A stretch of 64,000 nt of DNA from Cellulosimicrobium cellulans (GCF_024124905.1 NZ_JAMXST010000003.1:682001-746000), one strand, 5' to 3'; positions 18,158-27,588 are shown, numbered from the stretch's first letter. Notes: a model not told the origin generated them from the sequence alone. Program-made: numbers and translations.

Positions 18158-19105
18158 ATGTGCACGGGCATCAGGTTCTCGGACGGCAGGGGGAGCGTCT
18201 ACCTCGCACGCAACCTCGACTGGACGAGCGGGTACGGGCAACGGGTGGTGCTGACGCCCACCGGGTACGCGCCGAGGTCACCGTTCGGCGCGGTGCCCGC
18301 CGTCCGGCACGCGACGCTCGGCATGGGCATCGTGGCGGAGGGGACTCCGCTCTACTTCGACTGCGGCAACGACGCGGGCCTCGCCGTCGCGGGGCTCAAC
18401 TTCCCGGGATACGCGGCGTACGCGCCCGGCCCGGTCGACGGCGCGGTCAACGTCGCCGCGTACGAGCTCCCGCTGTGGGTGTGCTCGCAGTTCGCGACGG
18501 TGGACGAGGTGGAGGCCGCGCTCCAGGACGTCGTGGTCGTCGACCGGCCGATCGACGACACCTACCCGAGCTCGATGCTGCACTGGATCGTCGCCGACGC
18601 GACGCGCGCCGTCGTCGTCGAGCACACGGCGGACGGGATGCACGTCTTCCACGACGACGTCGACGTCCTCACGAACCAGCCCGGGTTCGGCTGGCACCAC
18701 GAGAACCTGCGCAACTACCTCAACACCTCGCCCGACTTCCCCGGGGACACGGAGCTGGGCGGGGCGGTCCTCACCCCGTTCGGCTCGGGCTCGCACATGC
18801 GCGGCATCCCGGGGGACTACTACTCGCCGTCGCGGTTCGTCCGCGCCGCCTACGTCAACGCCCACTACCCGACGCGGGAGAGCGAGGAGCAGAACGTCAG
18901 CCGCGCCTTCCACACGCTGCAGCAGGTCGCGATGGTCGAGGGCAGCGCCGTGATGGCGTCGGGCGAGTCCGAGATCACCGTCTACACGGGGCTGTTCTCC
19001 TCGCGCACGTCGACCTACTACTGGAACACCTACGAGGACCCGGCGGTCCGGCGCGTCGCGATGTCCGACCTCGCGGCGGGCGGCACCGAGCTCGTGCTCG
19101 CGTAG
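18158..19105 (+). CDS. Choloylglycine hydrolase / linear amide C-N hydrolase family protein
   Basis: 315-residue Ntn-hydrolase. Cys2 directly follows the initiator Met (MCTGIRF) and becomes the N-terminal nucleophile once Met is removed. Other catalytic positions fit the family: Arg18 and Asp21 in LARNLDWTSG, Asn81 in GLNFPGYA, Asn173 in LTNQPGFGW, and an Arg in SPSRFVRAAYV. The family includes bile salt hydrolases, penicillin V acylases and acyl-homoserine-lactone acylases. A soil-type actinobacterium makes bile salts an unlikely natural substrate; an N-acyl amide such as a quorum signal is an inference. No signal peptide. It converges on the giant membrane-protein gene with only 10 bp between. 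Confidence 0.88.
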   Translation: MCTGIRFSDGRGSVYLARNLDWTSGYGQRVVLTPTGYAPRSPFGAVPAVRHATLGMGIVAEGTPLYFDCGNDAGLAVAGLNFPGYAAYAPGPVDGAVNVAAYELPLWVCSQFATVDEVEAALQDVVVVDRPIDDTYPSSMLHWIVADATRAVVVEHTADGMHVFHDDVDVLTNQPGFGWHHENLRNYLNTSPDFPGDTELGGAVLTPFGSGSHMRGIPGDYYSPSRFVRAAYVNAHYPTRESEEQNVSRAFHTLQQVAMVEGSAVMASGESEITVYTGLFSSRTSTYYWNTYEDPAVRRVAMSDLAAGGTELVLA

Positions 19106-19115
19106 GAGGGGAGGC

Positions 19116-22100
19116 TCAGCGCGCCGCGCTCTGCACCCGTGAGGTGGAGTCCTCCGGCTCGCTCCCGGCCGCGTCCGGCGCGGCGCCCGGCGTGCCCTCC
19201 CGGGAGCCCGGCCCCTCCTCGGTCCCGGTGCCGTCGGCGGCGGCGTGCAGCGCCGCGACGGTGAGCAGCGGCACCGCCGGGATGAGCGCGATGAGCGCGA
19301 TGCGCACGCCGAAGTCGTTGACCAGCGACCCGGCGACGCACACGATCCACAGGGCGAGCACGGTCGGGCGCACGAGCGGCCACGCGGCCTCGGTCCGCGT
19401 GAACCACCCCGGCGTGTACCGCCGCGGCCAGAACAGCACGAGCGCCGTCGCGACGAGGACGAGGATCGTCAGCCACACGGGCACGCCGCCCAGCACGGAG
19501 CGGGCCGCGTAGCCGGCCTTGCGGAGCAGGGTCTCCCACGCCGAGCCGTCCACGACCTGGCCGACGAACCGGCCGAGGTGCGAGCGCTCGTCGGCCGGGC
19601 GCAGCCAGTCGAGCACGCCGACGGCGGCGACGAGGCCGACGCCGGCGGCGGCGACGAGCAGGAACCGTCGCCACGTGACCCGGGCCCCGGACGCCGCCAG
19701 CCCCAGCACGGCGAACGCCGGCACGACGACGAGCCCGCCGCCGAGGTCGGCCCCGAGGGTCGGCCACACGTCCACGACCATCGTCACCACGCCGATGACG
19801 CCCACGACCGTCGCGGCCACGTACCGGCGCCCGCGGACCACGAGCCACTGGGCGAGCGCGGCCGCGAGGACGAGCGCCGCGACCGCGTACACGGAGAACG
19901 TCGGGTTGCCGAACCCGTAGAACCGCGCGCCGAACGTCGGTGCGGAGCCGAGCGGGCTGGCGCGGTTCAGCGGCGTCCCGACGAGCGCGTCGAGCGTGAG
20001 CACCGCGAAGGTGATCCCGGCGACGATCCCCGGCCCGAGCCACACGGGACGCCGCGGGGCGAGCGCGCCGAGCGCGGCGACGGCCGCCGTCGCGAGCACG
20101 GTCGACACGACGATCGCGAGGGTCTGGTTCGCGAACCGCCACCAGCCGGTGAGCGACACGAGGAAGGCCGCGGTCGGGACGGCGGCCACGACGAGCGCGG
20201 CCCCGCGCGCCCAGTGGGCGCCCCGGGCCCAGCGGGCGCGCGCCCGGTCGCCGGTCGCGCGCGCGGCCCGCGGCGCGAGCAGCAGGCACAGCCCGGCGAT
20301 GGCGAGGCCCGCGTAGAGCGGCACGTCGACGAACGCGGTGTAGACGGCGCGCCGCACGTGGTCGCGCGTCGTGAGGTCGGCGAGCGCGTCCGCGGTCGAG
20401 GTCGCGTCCGGGGGCCGCGGCGAGCCCCACGCCAGCGGCGTGTCCTGGATGCGTGCGGGGGTCGCGACGCCGGCGGCGTCGAGCACGGTCGCCGGGACGT
20501 CGAGCACGCGCGCGACGCCGTCGGTCCGCGTGGCGGCGCTCGTCACGTAGCGCGCCTGCTCGGGGCCGTCGAACGACGGTCGCACGAGCGTCGCGCCGAG
20601 CGCCGGGCGCGTCCCGGGCGTGCCCGCGACGTCGACGACGAGCACCGTCGTCCCGGTCGGGGTGGCGTCGAGCACGGCGCCCACGGTGGCGTCCACGGCG
20701 GCGAGCCGGTCCGTCCGCAGGGAGGCCCGCAGCGCGGCGCGCTCCTCGGCCGGGAGGTCGGGGTCGATGGTCGGGGTCGTCGCGTCGCCGGCGTCGACGA
20801 CGGTCACGGGGCACGCGAACGCGTCGCTCCCGGAGGCGGTCGCGCGCGCGAGGTCCCGGTAGCGCGCGACGTCGCCCCGCGAGTCCGCGAGGGCGATCGC
20901 CGCACCGGGCCCGACGGCCGTCGCGCACATTGTGCTCGTCGAGGCGCCCGACGAGGCGCCCGCGACGTCGCCGGTGAGCGCGTCGCCGAGCACGCCCAGC
21001 CGTGCCTGGTAGCCCGAGCCGTGCTGCAGCGCGACGAGCTCGTCCCAGCCCTCGACCTGCGCGCCGTCGGCGGCCTCGGTGGAGGTGACGGGCTGCGCCG
21101 TCGGGCACTCCCACGTGCCGTCGGGCGCGCGCTGCGTCGCGACCTCGGCGAGCTGCCCGGCCGAGAGCGCGAGCCAGCCGCCGACGGTGCAGCGGCTCGC
21201 CGCTCCGGTCGGCTGGGCGACGCCGCCGGCGCCGGCACCGTCGGTGAGCAGGGCGTGCAGGTTCGGCGTCGTCGCCGCCGTGACGTCGCTCCACGTGACG
21301 CCCGTGGTCCCGACGACGACGAGCGGCCGGTCGGTGGCGATGGCGTCCGCACGGGTCACGGCCGCCTCGCCTCCCGCGGGCGCGGCGCTGGACGTGGGAC
21401 GCAGCCCACCCGAGGCGAGCACCGTCGACACGAGCAGGACGACGAGCAGGAGCCCGCCCCCGACCGTGAGGAGCATCGTGGGCATGTGCCGGATCCCCGG
21501 TTCGGGGAGCGCGGACGTCGGGCGTCGCGGCGCCTCGCGCGCGAGGAAGCCGGGCACGATCATCGCGGTCCCGACGACGACGACCATGACGGCGATGATG
21601 ATGCCCGAGTCGTTGAGCACGGAGCCGACCCCCGCGACGACCACGAGCGCGACCACGAGCTCGCGCAGCAGCGGCCACCGTTCGTAGGCACGCGCGACCT
21701 CGGGCAGACGGAAGCGCTCCGGACGCAGCGCGGCGAGGGCGGTGAGGACGACGAGCACCGCCGCGACGGCACCCGCCGGCTGTGCGACGGTGTGCCAGGC
21801 CCCGAGAGCCTTGCGTCCGATGACCTCGAGCGCCGCCCCGTCGAGGACGGTCTGCACGAACCCGCCGAGGTGCGAGCTGCCACCGGGCAGCAGCCAGTCC
21901 ACCACCGCGACGACGGCGACCACGAGCACGGTGAGCCCCGCGACGACGAGCGCCCGCAGCCACGTGATCCGCACCCGGCCGACGAGCAGCGCCAGGACGG
22001 CGAACGCGGGGACGAGCGCGAGGATCCCGCCGAAGTCGGCGCCGAACGCGGGCCAGCCGTCGATGACGATCGTCACCGCCCCGACCGCGACCACGAGCCA

Positions 22101-23825
22101 CGCCGCGAGCCGCCGCCGTCCCCGGGCGAGCGCCGTGGACGCCAGGCCGCCGGCGAGCACGAGGCCCGCGACCGCGTACACGGCGAACGTCACGTTGTTG
22201 AAGCCGTAGAAGCGCGTGAAGCCCGCGACGGCGGACGTGCCGAGCAGGGACGCCTGCTGGAGGGTCGTGCCCGTCGCGCCGTCGACCGTGAGGACGAGCC
22301 ACGTGACGCCCGCGAGCGCCGTCGGCAGCGCCCACGGGCGGCGCGGGAGGAGGCGCGAGGCGGCCCACGCGACGAGGGCGACGGCGACGGCGCTGACGGC
22401 GAGGGCGAGGGTGAGCGCGGGCGCCGGCGCGCTCCACACCCACCACCGCGACAGGCTCGCGAGGGAGGCTGCGACGGGGGCAGCGGCCGCGACCAGGAGC
22501 ACCGCGGACAGGACGCGCAGGCCGGCCGGGCCGGGGCGCGCCGGCAGCCCGCGCCGCGCGGCCGCGCGGCGCACCCACAGCGCCCCGCCGAGCGCGACGA
22601 CGAGCGTCGCGACGAGGAGCCCGACGAGCACGGGGTAGAGCGTCGGGATGGTGCTCGTGAGGACGTTGAGGTACTGCCGGTTCTCGACCGTGCGCGCCAC
22701 GTCCATGCGTCGGACCTCGCCCAGCGACAGCGGTGCGCCGTCGAGACCCTCGGTGCTCCCGCCCGCCTCCTCGACGACGGTCGCCGTGAGGTCGACGAGC
22801 TGGACGATGCCGTCCTTCTGCGTGCTCGGGGAGTGCAGCCAGCGGCTCGTGGGCTCGCCCTTGCGCCAGTCGACGACGACCGGGAGCCCCGGCTCGCCGA
22901 CCGGCCCCGAGGGCACGCCCGCGACGAGGACGCGCGTCCCGCGGTCGACCTCGTCCATGACGCGCGCGAGCGCCTCGTCGAGCGCGTCGAGGCTCTGCCC
23001 CCGCCCGGGGGAGGAGTCGACGATCTCGCCCTGGTCGACCACCGTCACGTCGCACGCGTCGAGCCCGCCCTCGGGCAGCGCCGCGAGCGCGGACGCGTAC
23101 CGCTCGACGTGCCCGTTCGCGTCGGCAAGCATCACGGCCGCGCCCGGCCCGACCGCCGTCGTGCAGACGCCGGTCTCGGCGAGCCGCGTCGCGAGGGTCC
23201 CGGGCGCGTGGTGCGTCGTCGGGGCGGCGGCCTCCTCCTCGGAGGGCGCCGTGAGCGTCGCCCACCCGGGGACGTCGGCGGGCAGCGCCTCGGGCGCGGT
23301 CGCTCCCGACGTCGTCGGGGTGGGGACGGGGAGCGGCGGGCAGCCCGGCGTGGGCGGCTCGGCGCTGACGGGCGGCGCCTCCACCGGCTCGTCGGCCGCC
23401 GGGTCGGAGGACGAGACCATCTGCCCGGCGGACAGCGTGAGCCACGCGTCCGTGGCGCAGGACGTCCGCCCCACGCCGAGCGACGCGACCGACCCCGTCC
23501 GGATCATCGACCACAGCGTGGGCGTCGCGGTGGGCGAGACGTCGCTCCAGTACAGGCCCGCCACCGCGACGAGCACGACGGGGCGCGGGTCGTGCGTCGG
23601 CGCGGTGCCGGTCGTCGTGCCCGTCGCGGCGGCGCTCGTGGTGCCGGTCGCGGTCGCGGTCGTGCCCGACGGCGTCGCGGCCGCTGCCGGCGCGGCGACG
23701 GTCCCGAGGAGGGCGAGCAGGGTCAGGGCGACCGCCGCCGCGAGCGCGGTCGCCCGCGTGCCCGTCGCTCCCCGGCGTGCGGGGAGGGTGCGGGCAGGGG
23801 GGAGCGCGGCGGCCGGGAACGTCAC
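19116..23825 (-). CDS. Giant membrane protein with two tandem phosphatase-like/polytopic units
   Basis: 1569 residues. A signal peptide (about residues 25-48, hydrophobic ALAAAVALTLLALLGTVAAP) leads into a secreted alkaline-phosphatase/sulfatase-like domain (about 80-400), then about ten membrane helices (about 405-780). The whole arrangement repeats: a helix at about 785, a second soluble domain (about 830-1150) and a second helix set (about 1165-1530). Matching blocks include TAVGPGAAVMLAD/TAVGPGAAIALAD, RFYGFNNVTFAVYAVA/RFYGFGNPTFSVYAVA and DGWPAFGADFGG/DVWPTLGADLGG. The soluble domains start like phosphatases (PVVLVAVAGLYWSDVSPTATPTL) but lack an obvious Ser/Thr nucleophile and metal set, so they may be binding domains. 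GTG 23825 lies 6 nt after TAGGCT. Role unknown; envelope or cell-wall function is a guess. Confidence 0.88.
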   Translation of the reverse strand: MTFPAAALPPARTLPARRGATGTRATALAAAVALTLLALLGTVAAPAAAATPSGTTATATGTTSAAATGTTTGTAPTHDPRPVVLVAVAGLYWSDVSPTATPTLWSMIRTGSVASLGVGRTSCATDAWLTLSAGQMVSSSDPAADEPVEAPPVSAEPPTPGCPPLPVPTPTTSGATAPEALPADVPGWATLTAPSEEEAAAPTTHHAPGTLATRLAETGVCTTAVGPGAAVMLADANGHVERYASALAALPEGGLDACDVTVVDQGEIVDSSPGRGQSLDALDEALARVMDEVDRGTRVLVAGVPSGPVGEPGLPVVVDWRKGEPTSRWLHSPSTQKDGIVQLVDLTATVVEEAGGSTEGLDGAPLSLGEVRRMDVARTVENRQYLNVLTSTIPTLYPVLVGLLVATLVVALGGALWVRRAAARRGLPARPGPAGLRVLSAVLLVAAAAPVAASLASLSRWWVWSAPAPALTLALAVSAVAVALVAWAASRLLPRRPWALPTALAGVTWLVLTVDGATGTTLQQASLLGTSAVAGFTRFYGFNNVTFAVYAVAGLVLAGGLASTALARGRRRLAAWLVVAVGAVTIVIDGWPAFGADFGGILALVPAFAVLALLVGRVRITWLRALVVAGLTVLVVAVVAVVDWLLPGGSSHLGGFVQTVLDGAALEVIGRKALGAWHTVAQPAGAVAAVLVVLTALAALRPERFRLPEVARAYERWPLLRELVVALVVVAGVGSVLNDSGIIIAVMVVVVGTAMIVPGFLAREAPRRPTSALPEPGIRHMPTMLLTVGGGLLLVVLLVSTVLASGGLRPTSSAAPAGGEAAVTRADAIATDRPLVVVGTTGVTWSDVTAATTPNLHALLTDGAGAGGVAQPTGAASRCTVGGWLALSAGQLAEVATQRAPDGTWECPTAQPVTSTEAADGAQVEGWDELVALQHGSGYQARLGVLGDALTGDVAGASSGASTSTMCATAVGPGAAIALADSRGDVARYRDLARATASGSDAFACPVTVVDAGDATTPTIDPDLPAEERAALRASLRTDRLAAVDATVGAVLDATPTGTTVLVVDVAGTPGTRPALGATLVRPSFDGPEQARYVTSAATRTDGVARVLDVPATVLDAAGVATPARIQDTPLAWGSPRPPDATSTADALADLTTRDHVRRAVYTAFVDVPLYAGLAIAGLCLLLAPRAARATGDRARARWARGAHWARGAALVVAAVPTAAFLVSLTGWWRFANQTLAIVVSTVLATAAVAALGALAPRRPVWLGPGIVAGITFAVLTLDALVGTPLNRASPLGSAPTFGARFYGFGNPTFSVYAVAALVLAAALAQWLVVRGRRYVAATVVGVIGVVTMVVDVWPTLGADLGGGLVVVPAFAVLGLAASGARVTWRRFLLVAAAGVGLVAAVGVLDWLRPADERSHLGRFVGQVVDGSAWETLLRKAGYAARSVLGGVPVWLTILVLVATALVLFWPRRYTPGWFTRTEAAWPLVRPTVLALWIVCVAGSLVNDFGVRIALIALIPAVPLLTVAALHAAADGTGTEEGPGSREGTPGAAPDAAGSEPEDSTSRVQSAAR

Positions 23826-23945
23826 CGGTCCAGCCTACGGGGGCGCCTCGCGCCCGGACCGGGCCGACGAGCGGCGTCGTCGCAGGTCCGCGCGGGACGC
23901 TCACGCGCCCTCCACGCCCGCTGCGCGGGTATGCGCTGGACGGTC

Positions 23946-23986
23946 AAACTTGTACCCGTGTACAAATTGGGTCCATGTACAAGTTT
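23946..23986. promoter_or_regulatory. Palindromic operator region of the FusB-like/TetR operon
   Basis: AAACTTGTAC (23946-23955) and GTACAAGTTT (23977-23986) are perfect inverted repeats. Within them TTGTAC-CCGT-GTACAA (23950-23965) is a second perfect palindrome. The cluster ends 11 bp before the FusB-like start codon, exactly where the promoter must be, so the downstream TetR protein is the likely ligand-released repressor. Confidence 0.72.
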
Positions 23987-23997
23987 GGGAGCCGACC

Positions 23998-24522
23998 GTG
24001 CGACCGCTGAGCCGTGCCGAGGCGCGCGCCGCGATCGTGAACACCGACCCGTCGGAGGGCAGGGTCCGCCTGCCTGCGCACTTCGACGCTCTGCGCTGGG
24101 ACGATCTCGACTACCTCGGGTGGCGGGACCCTCGGGCGCCCCAGCGCGCCTTCCTCGTGGCCGAGGGCCTCGACGGCCGTGCGCTGGGCGCGGTCCTGCG
24201 CCAGAGCCCGAGCCACGCGGAGACCGGAGGGCGCGCGGTCATGTGCGCCCTCTGTCGCTTCACGAGGCGTTTCAACGAGGTGGCGCTCTTCGCCGCTCCC
24301 CGGCCGTCGTCCGACAAGAGGCGGCGCCTGAGCACCGTGGGCATCCTCGTCTGCACCGACCTGGACTGCGGCCGGAACGTGCTGGCTGCCCCCGTGCGAG
24401 GCCCGCTCGACCCGCCCGCGGAGGAGGTCGTCCGGGCTCGCCGGGCGGGGCTCCGGGCGCGTACTCTCGCGTTCCTGCACGGCCTGACCGACGGCGTCGG
24501 CACGACACGGACGAGGAGCTGA
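23998..24522 (+). CDS. FBP/FusB-type EF-G-binding treble-clef zinc-finger protein
   Basis: 174 residues. The C-terminal half has a four-cysteine treble-clef zinc site: Cys83 and Cys86 in VMCALCRFTRRF, and Cys119 and Cys124 in LVCTDLDCGRNV. This matches the FBP C-terminal domain found in FusB-type proteins, which bind elongation factor G and free it from ribosomes stalled by fusidic acid. The N-terminal half (LSRAEARAAIVNTDPSEGRV then LRWDDLDYLGWRDPRAPQRAF) is typical of actinobacterial relatives. GTG 23998 has GGGAG upstream. It is followed 2 bp later by a TetR gene and preceded by a strong palindromic operator, so it is an inducible operon. Antibiotic protection is inferred from the family. 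Confidence 0.78.
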   Translation: MRPLSRAEARAAIVNTDPSEGRVRLPAHFDALRWDDLDYLGWRDPRAPQRAFLVAEGLDGRALGAVLRQSPSHAETGGRAVMCALCRFTRRFNEVALFAAPRPSSDKRRRLSTVGILVCTDLDCGRNVLAAPVRGPLDPPAEEVVRARRAGLRARTLAFLHGLTDGVGTTRTRS

Positions 24523-24524
24523 CG

Positions 24525-25079
24525 ATGGCCTACCTGCCGCGCGCGGAGCGTCGGGACTCGATCGTCGCCGCAGCGGCCGCCGTCGTGCGCCGTGCCGGGC
24601 TCGGCGCCGTCACCGCGCGCGTCGTGGCCGACGAGCTCGGTGGCTCCCCCGGCCAGATCCACCACCACTTCGCGTCGACGGACGAGCTCGTCGCGGAGGC
24701 CTGGCGGCGCTATGCCCGAGAGGAGATCGTCGCCTTCGAGGGCGCGTCCCGCGGTCTGGCGCCGCGCGCGGGGCTCGAGCTCTTCTTCGAGGACCTCGTC
24801 GGGCCGGACGGTGACGGCCGGGCCCTGGCGCTCTGGGCCGAGGCGGGCGCCCACGCCCAGCTGCGGCCGGAGGTCGCGGACGCCTACGTGGAGACGCTCG
24901 ACCACCTGGTCGCCGTCCTCGCGGACGTCCTCGGCGGCCCGGACCGCCGCGACGCCGCGGGCAGGGTGCTCATGGTCGGCGTCGGCCTGGCGGGGCTGAG
25001 CCGGGTGGGTGGGGCCGCGGCGATCCCTCCGCGCGCGGTCATGCGGTCGGCGATCGACACGGAGACGACGTCGCGCTGA
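24525..25079 (+). CDS. TetR-family regulator co-transcribed with FusB-like gene
   Basis: 184 residues. The N-terminal DNA-binding domain reads RRDSIVAAAAAVVRRAGLGA then VTARVVADELGGSPGQIHHHFASTDELV (about residues 9-55). The remaining helices are the ligand domain, with the C-terminal part rich in Gly/Val/Ala. ATG 24525 follows GAGGAG and lies 2 bp after the FusB-like stop, so both are one transcript. The palindromes at 23946-23986 are the best candidate operator, giving negative autoregulation. Confidence 0.85.
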   Translation: MAYLPRAERRDSIVAAAAAVVRRAGLGAVTARVVADELGGSPGQIHHHFASTDELVAEAWRRYAREEIVAFEGASRGLAPRAGLELFFEDLVGPDGDGRALALWAEAGAHAQLRPEVADAYVETLDHLVAVLADVLGGPDRRDAAGRVLMVGVGLAGLSRVGGAAAIPPRAVMRSAIDTETTSR

Positions 25080-25080
25080 C

Positions 25081-25107
25081 CGCACGGCACGCGGGTCAGG
25101 CCGTGCG
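25081..25107. terminator. Hairpin between convergent TetR and lipid kinase genes
   Basis: CGCACGGC (25081-25088) pairs with GCCGTGCG (25100-25107) over 11 nt. Its right arm overlaps the end of the lipid kinase gene; it may stop transcription from both sides. Confidence 0.5.
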
Positions 25108-26232
25108 CACCACGAGCGCGCCGGGGTCGACGCGGGACTCGATCTCCACGGCGAGGCCCAGCACGTCGCCGTCGACCTGGGCCTGCTCGCCGCCCTCCAC
25201 GCGCACGCGGACGCGCCGGGCGCGCGCGTGGTCGATGCGTCCGATCTTGGCGGGCAGGTCGTTGCGCACGCCGAGGCCCTGCATGACGACCTCCCCGAAG
25301 AGCTGCGCCCAGCCCACGACCCCGCCGCGCGTGTCGATCGCGGCGATGTCCAGGATCCCGTCGTCGATCACCGCGTCGGGCAGGAGCGTCAGGCCCCCGG
25401 GGAGGCGGCCGCAGTTGCCGATGAGGAGCGAGCGCAGCCGCGCCTCGACGGGCGGCGTGTCGTCGAGCTGGATGCGTGCGCGCATGCGGCGCCCGTGCAG
25501 GTGCCGGATGCCCGCGACGAAGTAGGCGACCCAGCCCACCTTCGCCTTGAGGTCGTCGTCGGTGTCGGCGACCATCGCGGCGTCGAACCCGAGCCCGGCG
25601 ATGACGAGGAAGATGTGCTCCTTGTCGGTGTCCTGGGCGGGGTCGGGCGCCGTCCCCGGCTCGTCCCCCTCGGCGGGGGTGACGTCGGCGTAGCGCAGGA
25701 CCTTGACCCAGCCGACGTCGACCGGGCGGTCGGAACCCGCGATCACGACGGCCAGCGCGGCGCGCGCGTCGCCCACCGGCAGGTCGAGGTTGCGCGCGAG
25801 GAGGTTGCCGGTGCCCACCGGGACCAGGCCCATGGTGCGGCCGCTGCCGACCATGCCCTCGGCGACCGCGCGGACCGTGCCGTCCCCGCCCACGGCGACG
25901 ACGACGTCCGCGCCCTGCGCGAGCGCCGCGCGGGTCTGCCCGACGCCCGGGTCCTCGACCGTCGTCTGGAACCACAGCGGGTCGGGCAGGGCGGCGTCCG
26001 CGAAGGCCGCGCGCACGACCGCCTCCAGCCCGGCGACGTCGGGCTTCGACGGGTTCGCGACGAACGCGACGAGCTCGCGCGGGTCGTCCTCGACCGCGGG
26101 CTCCTCGACGGGCGGCGCGTCGCCGTGCGCGCGGCGCTGCCGGGTCTGCTGCGCGCGCAGGCCCAGCGCGACGACGAGTGCCACCACCGCGACGGCGAGC
26201 GCCGCGATCGCGAGCCAGAGCGTCCAGGACAT
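25096..26232 (-). CDS. Diacylglycerol/lipid kinase family protein
   Basis: 378 residues. A single N-terminal membrane helix (about residues 4-27, LWLAIAALAVAVVALVVALGL) anchors a DAGK-fold catalytic domain. The ATP-binding motifs are VVVAVGGDGTVRAVAEGM (GGDGT) and GLVPVGTGNLLARNL. Further family blocks are FLVIAGLGFDAAMV and GGLTLLPDAVIDDGILDI. It phosphorylates diacylglycerol or a related lipid, recycling lipids at the inner membrane; YegS/BmrU-type relatives have varied substrates. ATG 26232 is 6 nt after TACGGT, so its mRNA is leaderless; it is divergent from serS with about 70 bp between. Confidence 0.88.
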   Translation of the reverse strand: MSWTLWLAIAALAVAVVALVVALGLRAQQTRQRRAHGDAPPVEEPAVEDDPRELVAFVANPSKPDVAGLEAVVRAAFADAALPDPLWFQTTVEDPGVGQTRAALAQGADVVVAVGGDGTVRAVAEGMVGSGRTMGLVPVGTGNLLARNLDLPVGDARAALAVVIAGSDRPVDVGWVKVLRYADVTPAEGDEPGTAPDPAQDTDKEHIFLVIAGLGFDAAMVADTDDDLKAKVGWVAYFVAGIRHLHGRRMRARIQLDDTPPVEARLRSLLIGNCGRLPGGLTLLPDAVIDDGILDIAAIDTRGGVVGWAQLFGEVVMQGLGVRNDLPAKIGRIDHARARRVRVRVEGGEQAQVDGDVLGLAVEIESRVDPGALVVRTA

Positions 26233-26292
26233 GGCGACACCGTAGCGGGGTGGGCGCGGGAACGGTCCGCGACCGGGGGCCGCCCGGTTCGT

Positions 26293-26298
26293 TAGGCT
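26293..26298 (+). promoter_or_regulatory. Leaderless -10 element of serS
   Basis: TAGGCT exactly 6 nt before GTG 26305. The same TANNNT-N6/7-start layout precedes at least ten other genes in the window. It decides the serS start. Confidence 0.7.
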
Positions 26299-26304
26299 GC
26301 TGGC

Positions 26305-27588
26305 GTGATCGACCTCCGCCTCCTGCGCGACAACCCCGACATCGTCCGTGCCAGCCAGGTCACCCGTGGTGACGACCCCGCGCTGGTGGACGCCGCCCTC
26401 GACGCCGACGCCCGTCACCGCGCCGCGCTGAGCGAGTTCGAGAGCCTGCGCGCCGAGCAGAAGTCCCTCGGCAAGCAGGTCGCCCAGGCGCAGGGGGAGG
26501 AGAAGCAGGAGCTGCTCGCGCGCACCAAGCAGCTCGCGGCCGACGTCAAGGCGCGCCAGGCCGACGCGGACGCCGCGTCGGAGGAGCTGCGCGGGCTGCT
26601 CTACCGCATCTCGAACGTCGTCGCGGGCGCTCCCGCGGGCGGCGAGGACGACTACGTCGTGCTGCGCGAGGAGGGGACGATCCGCGACTTCGCCGCGGAG
26701 GGCTTCACGCCGCGCGACCACCTCGACCTCGGCGAGGGCCTGCGCGCGATCGACACCGAGCGCGGCGCGAAGGTCTCGGGCGCGCGGTTCTACTACCTCA
26801 CGGGCGTGGGCGCGCGCCTCGAGCTCGCGCTGCTCAACGCCGCGATGGACACGGCGGTCGCGGCCGGGTTCACGCCCGTCATCACGCCGACGCTCGTGCG
26901 GCCCGAGGTCATGCAGGGCACCGGGTTCCTCGGCGCCCACGCGGACGAGATCTACCGCCTCGAGAAGGACGACCTCTACCTCGTCGGGACGAGCGAGGTG
27001 GCGCTCGCGGGCTACCACGCGAACGAGATCGTCGACCTCTCGGCCGGGCCGCTGCGCTACGCCGGGTGGAGCGCGTGCTACCGCCGCGAGGCCGGCTCGC
27101 ACGGCAAGGACGTGCGCGGCATCATCCGCGTGCACCAGTTCCACAAGGTCGAGATGTTCTCCTACTGCGACCCGGCCGACGCCGAGGCGGAGCACCAGCG
27201 CCTGCTCGGCTGGGAGGAGCAGATGCTGCGCCTCGTCGACCTGCCGTACCGCGTCATCGACACCGCGGCGGGCGACCTCGGGTCGAGCGCCGCGCGCAAG
27301 TTCGACTGCGAGGCGTGGCTGCCCACGCAGCAGCGCTACCTCGAGCTCACGTCGACGTCGAACTGCACCACGTTCCAGGCGCGCCGCCTCAACGTGCGCG
27401 AGCGCGTCGAGGTCGACGGCAAGAGCGAGACGCGCACCGTCGCGACGCTCAACGGCACGCTCGGCACGACGCGCTGGATCGTCGCGATCCTCGAGAACCA
27501 CCAGCAGGCCGACGGGTCGGTCCGCGTGCCGGAGGGGCTGCGGCCGTACCTCGGCGGCCTCGAGGTCCTCGAGCCGGTGGTGGCGTGA
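26305..27588 (+). CDS. serS: Seryl-tRNA synthetase
   Basis: 427-residue class II synthetase that charges tRNA-Ser; two tRNA-Ser genes lie further right in this window. The N-terminal coiled-coil arm (about residues 30-100, [20 protein letters not shown]) contacts the long variable arm of tRNA-Ser. The catalytic domain shows motif 2 ([29 protein letters not shown]) and motif 3 ([20 protein letters not shown]), plus [10 protein letters not shown] and [17 protein letters not shown] 26305 is fixed by the leaderless promoter. Its stop overlaps the start of the HAD gene (GTGA), so the two are coupled. Confidence 0.97.
   Translation: MIDLRLLRDNPDIVRASQVTRGDDPALVDAALDADARHRAALSEFESLRAEQKSLGKQVAQAQGEEKQELLARTKQLAADVKARQADADAASEELRGLLYRISNVVAGAPAGGEDDYVVLREEGTIRDFAAEGFTPRDHLDLGEGLRAIDTERGAKVSGARFYYLTGVGARLELALLNAAMDTAVAAGFTPVITPTLVRPEVMQGTGFLGAHADEIYRLEKDDLYLVGTSEVALAGYHANEIVDLSAGPLRYAGWSACYRREAGSHGKDVRGIIRVHQFHKVEMFSYCDPADAEAEHQRLLGWEEQMLRLVDLPYRVIDTAAGDLGSSAARKFDCEAWLPTQQRYLELTSTSNCTTFQARRLNVRERVEVDGKSETRTVATLNGTLGTTRWIVAILENHQQADGSVRVPEGLRPYLGGLEVLEPVVA

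Noticed and set aside
19245-25079. Very long open frame of almost 2 kb codons on the plus strand opposite the giant membrane-protein gene
   Set aside because: Its translation is Arg/Gly/His/Asp-rich antisense noise typical of very high GC DNA. The minus-strand frame has a signal peptide, membrane helices and an internal duplication. Only its last part, from 24525, is real (TetR).
26233-26304. T-box or other riboswitch before serS
   Set aside because: Only about 70 bp separate serS from the divergent gene, and TAGGCT lies 6 nt before the start, leaving no leader.
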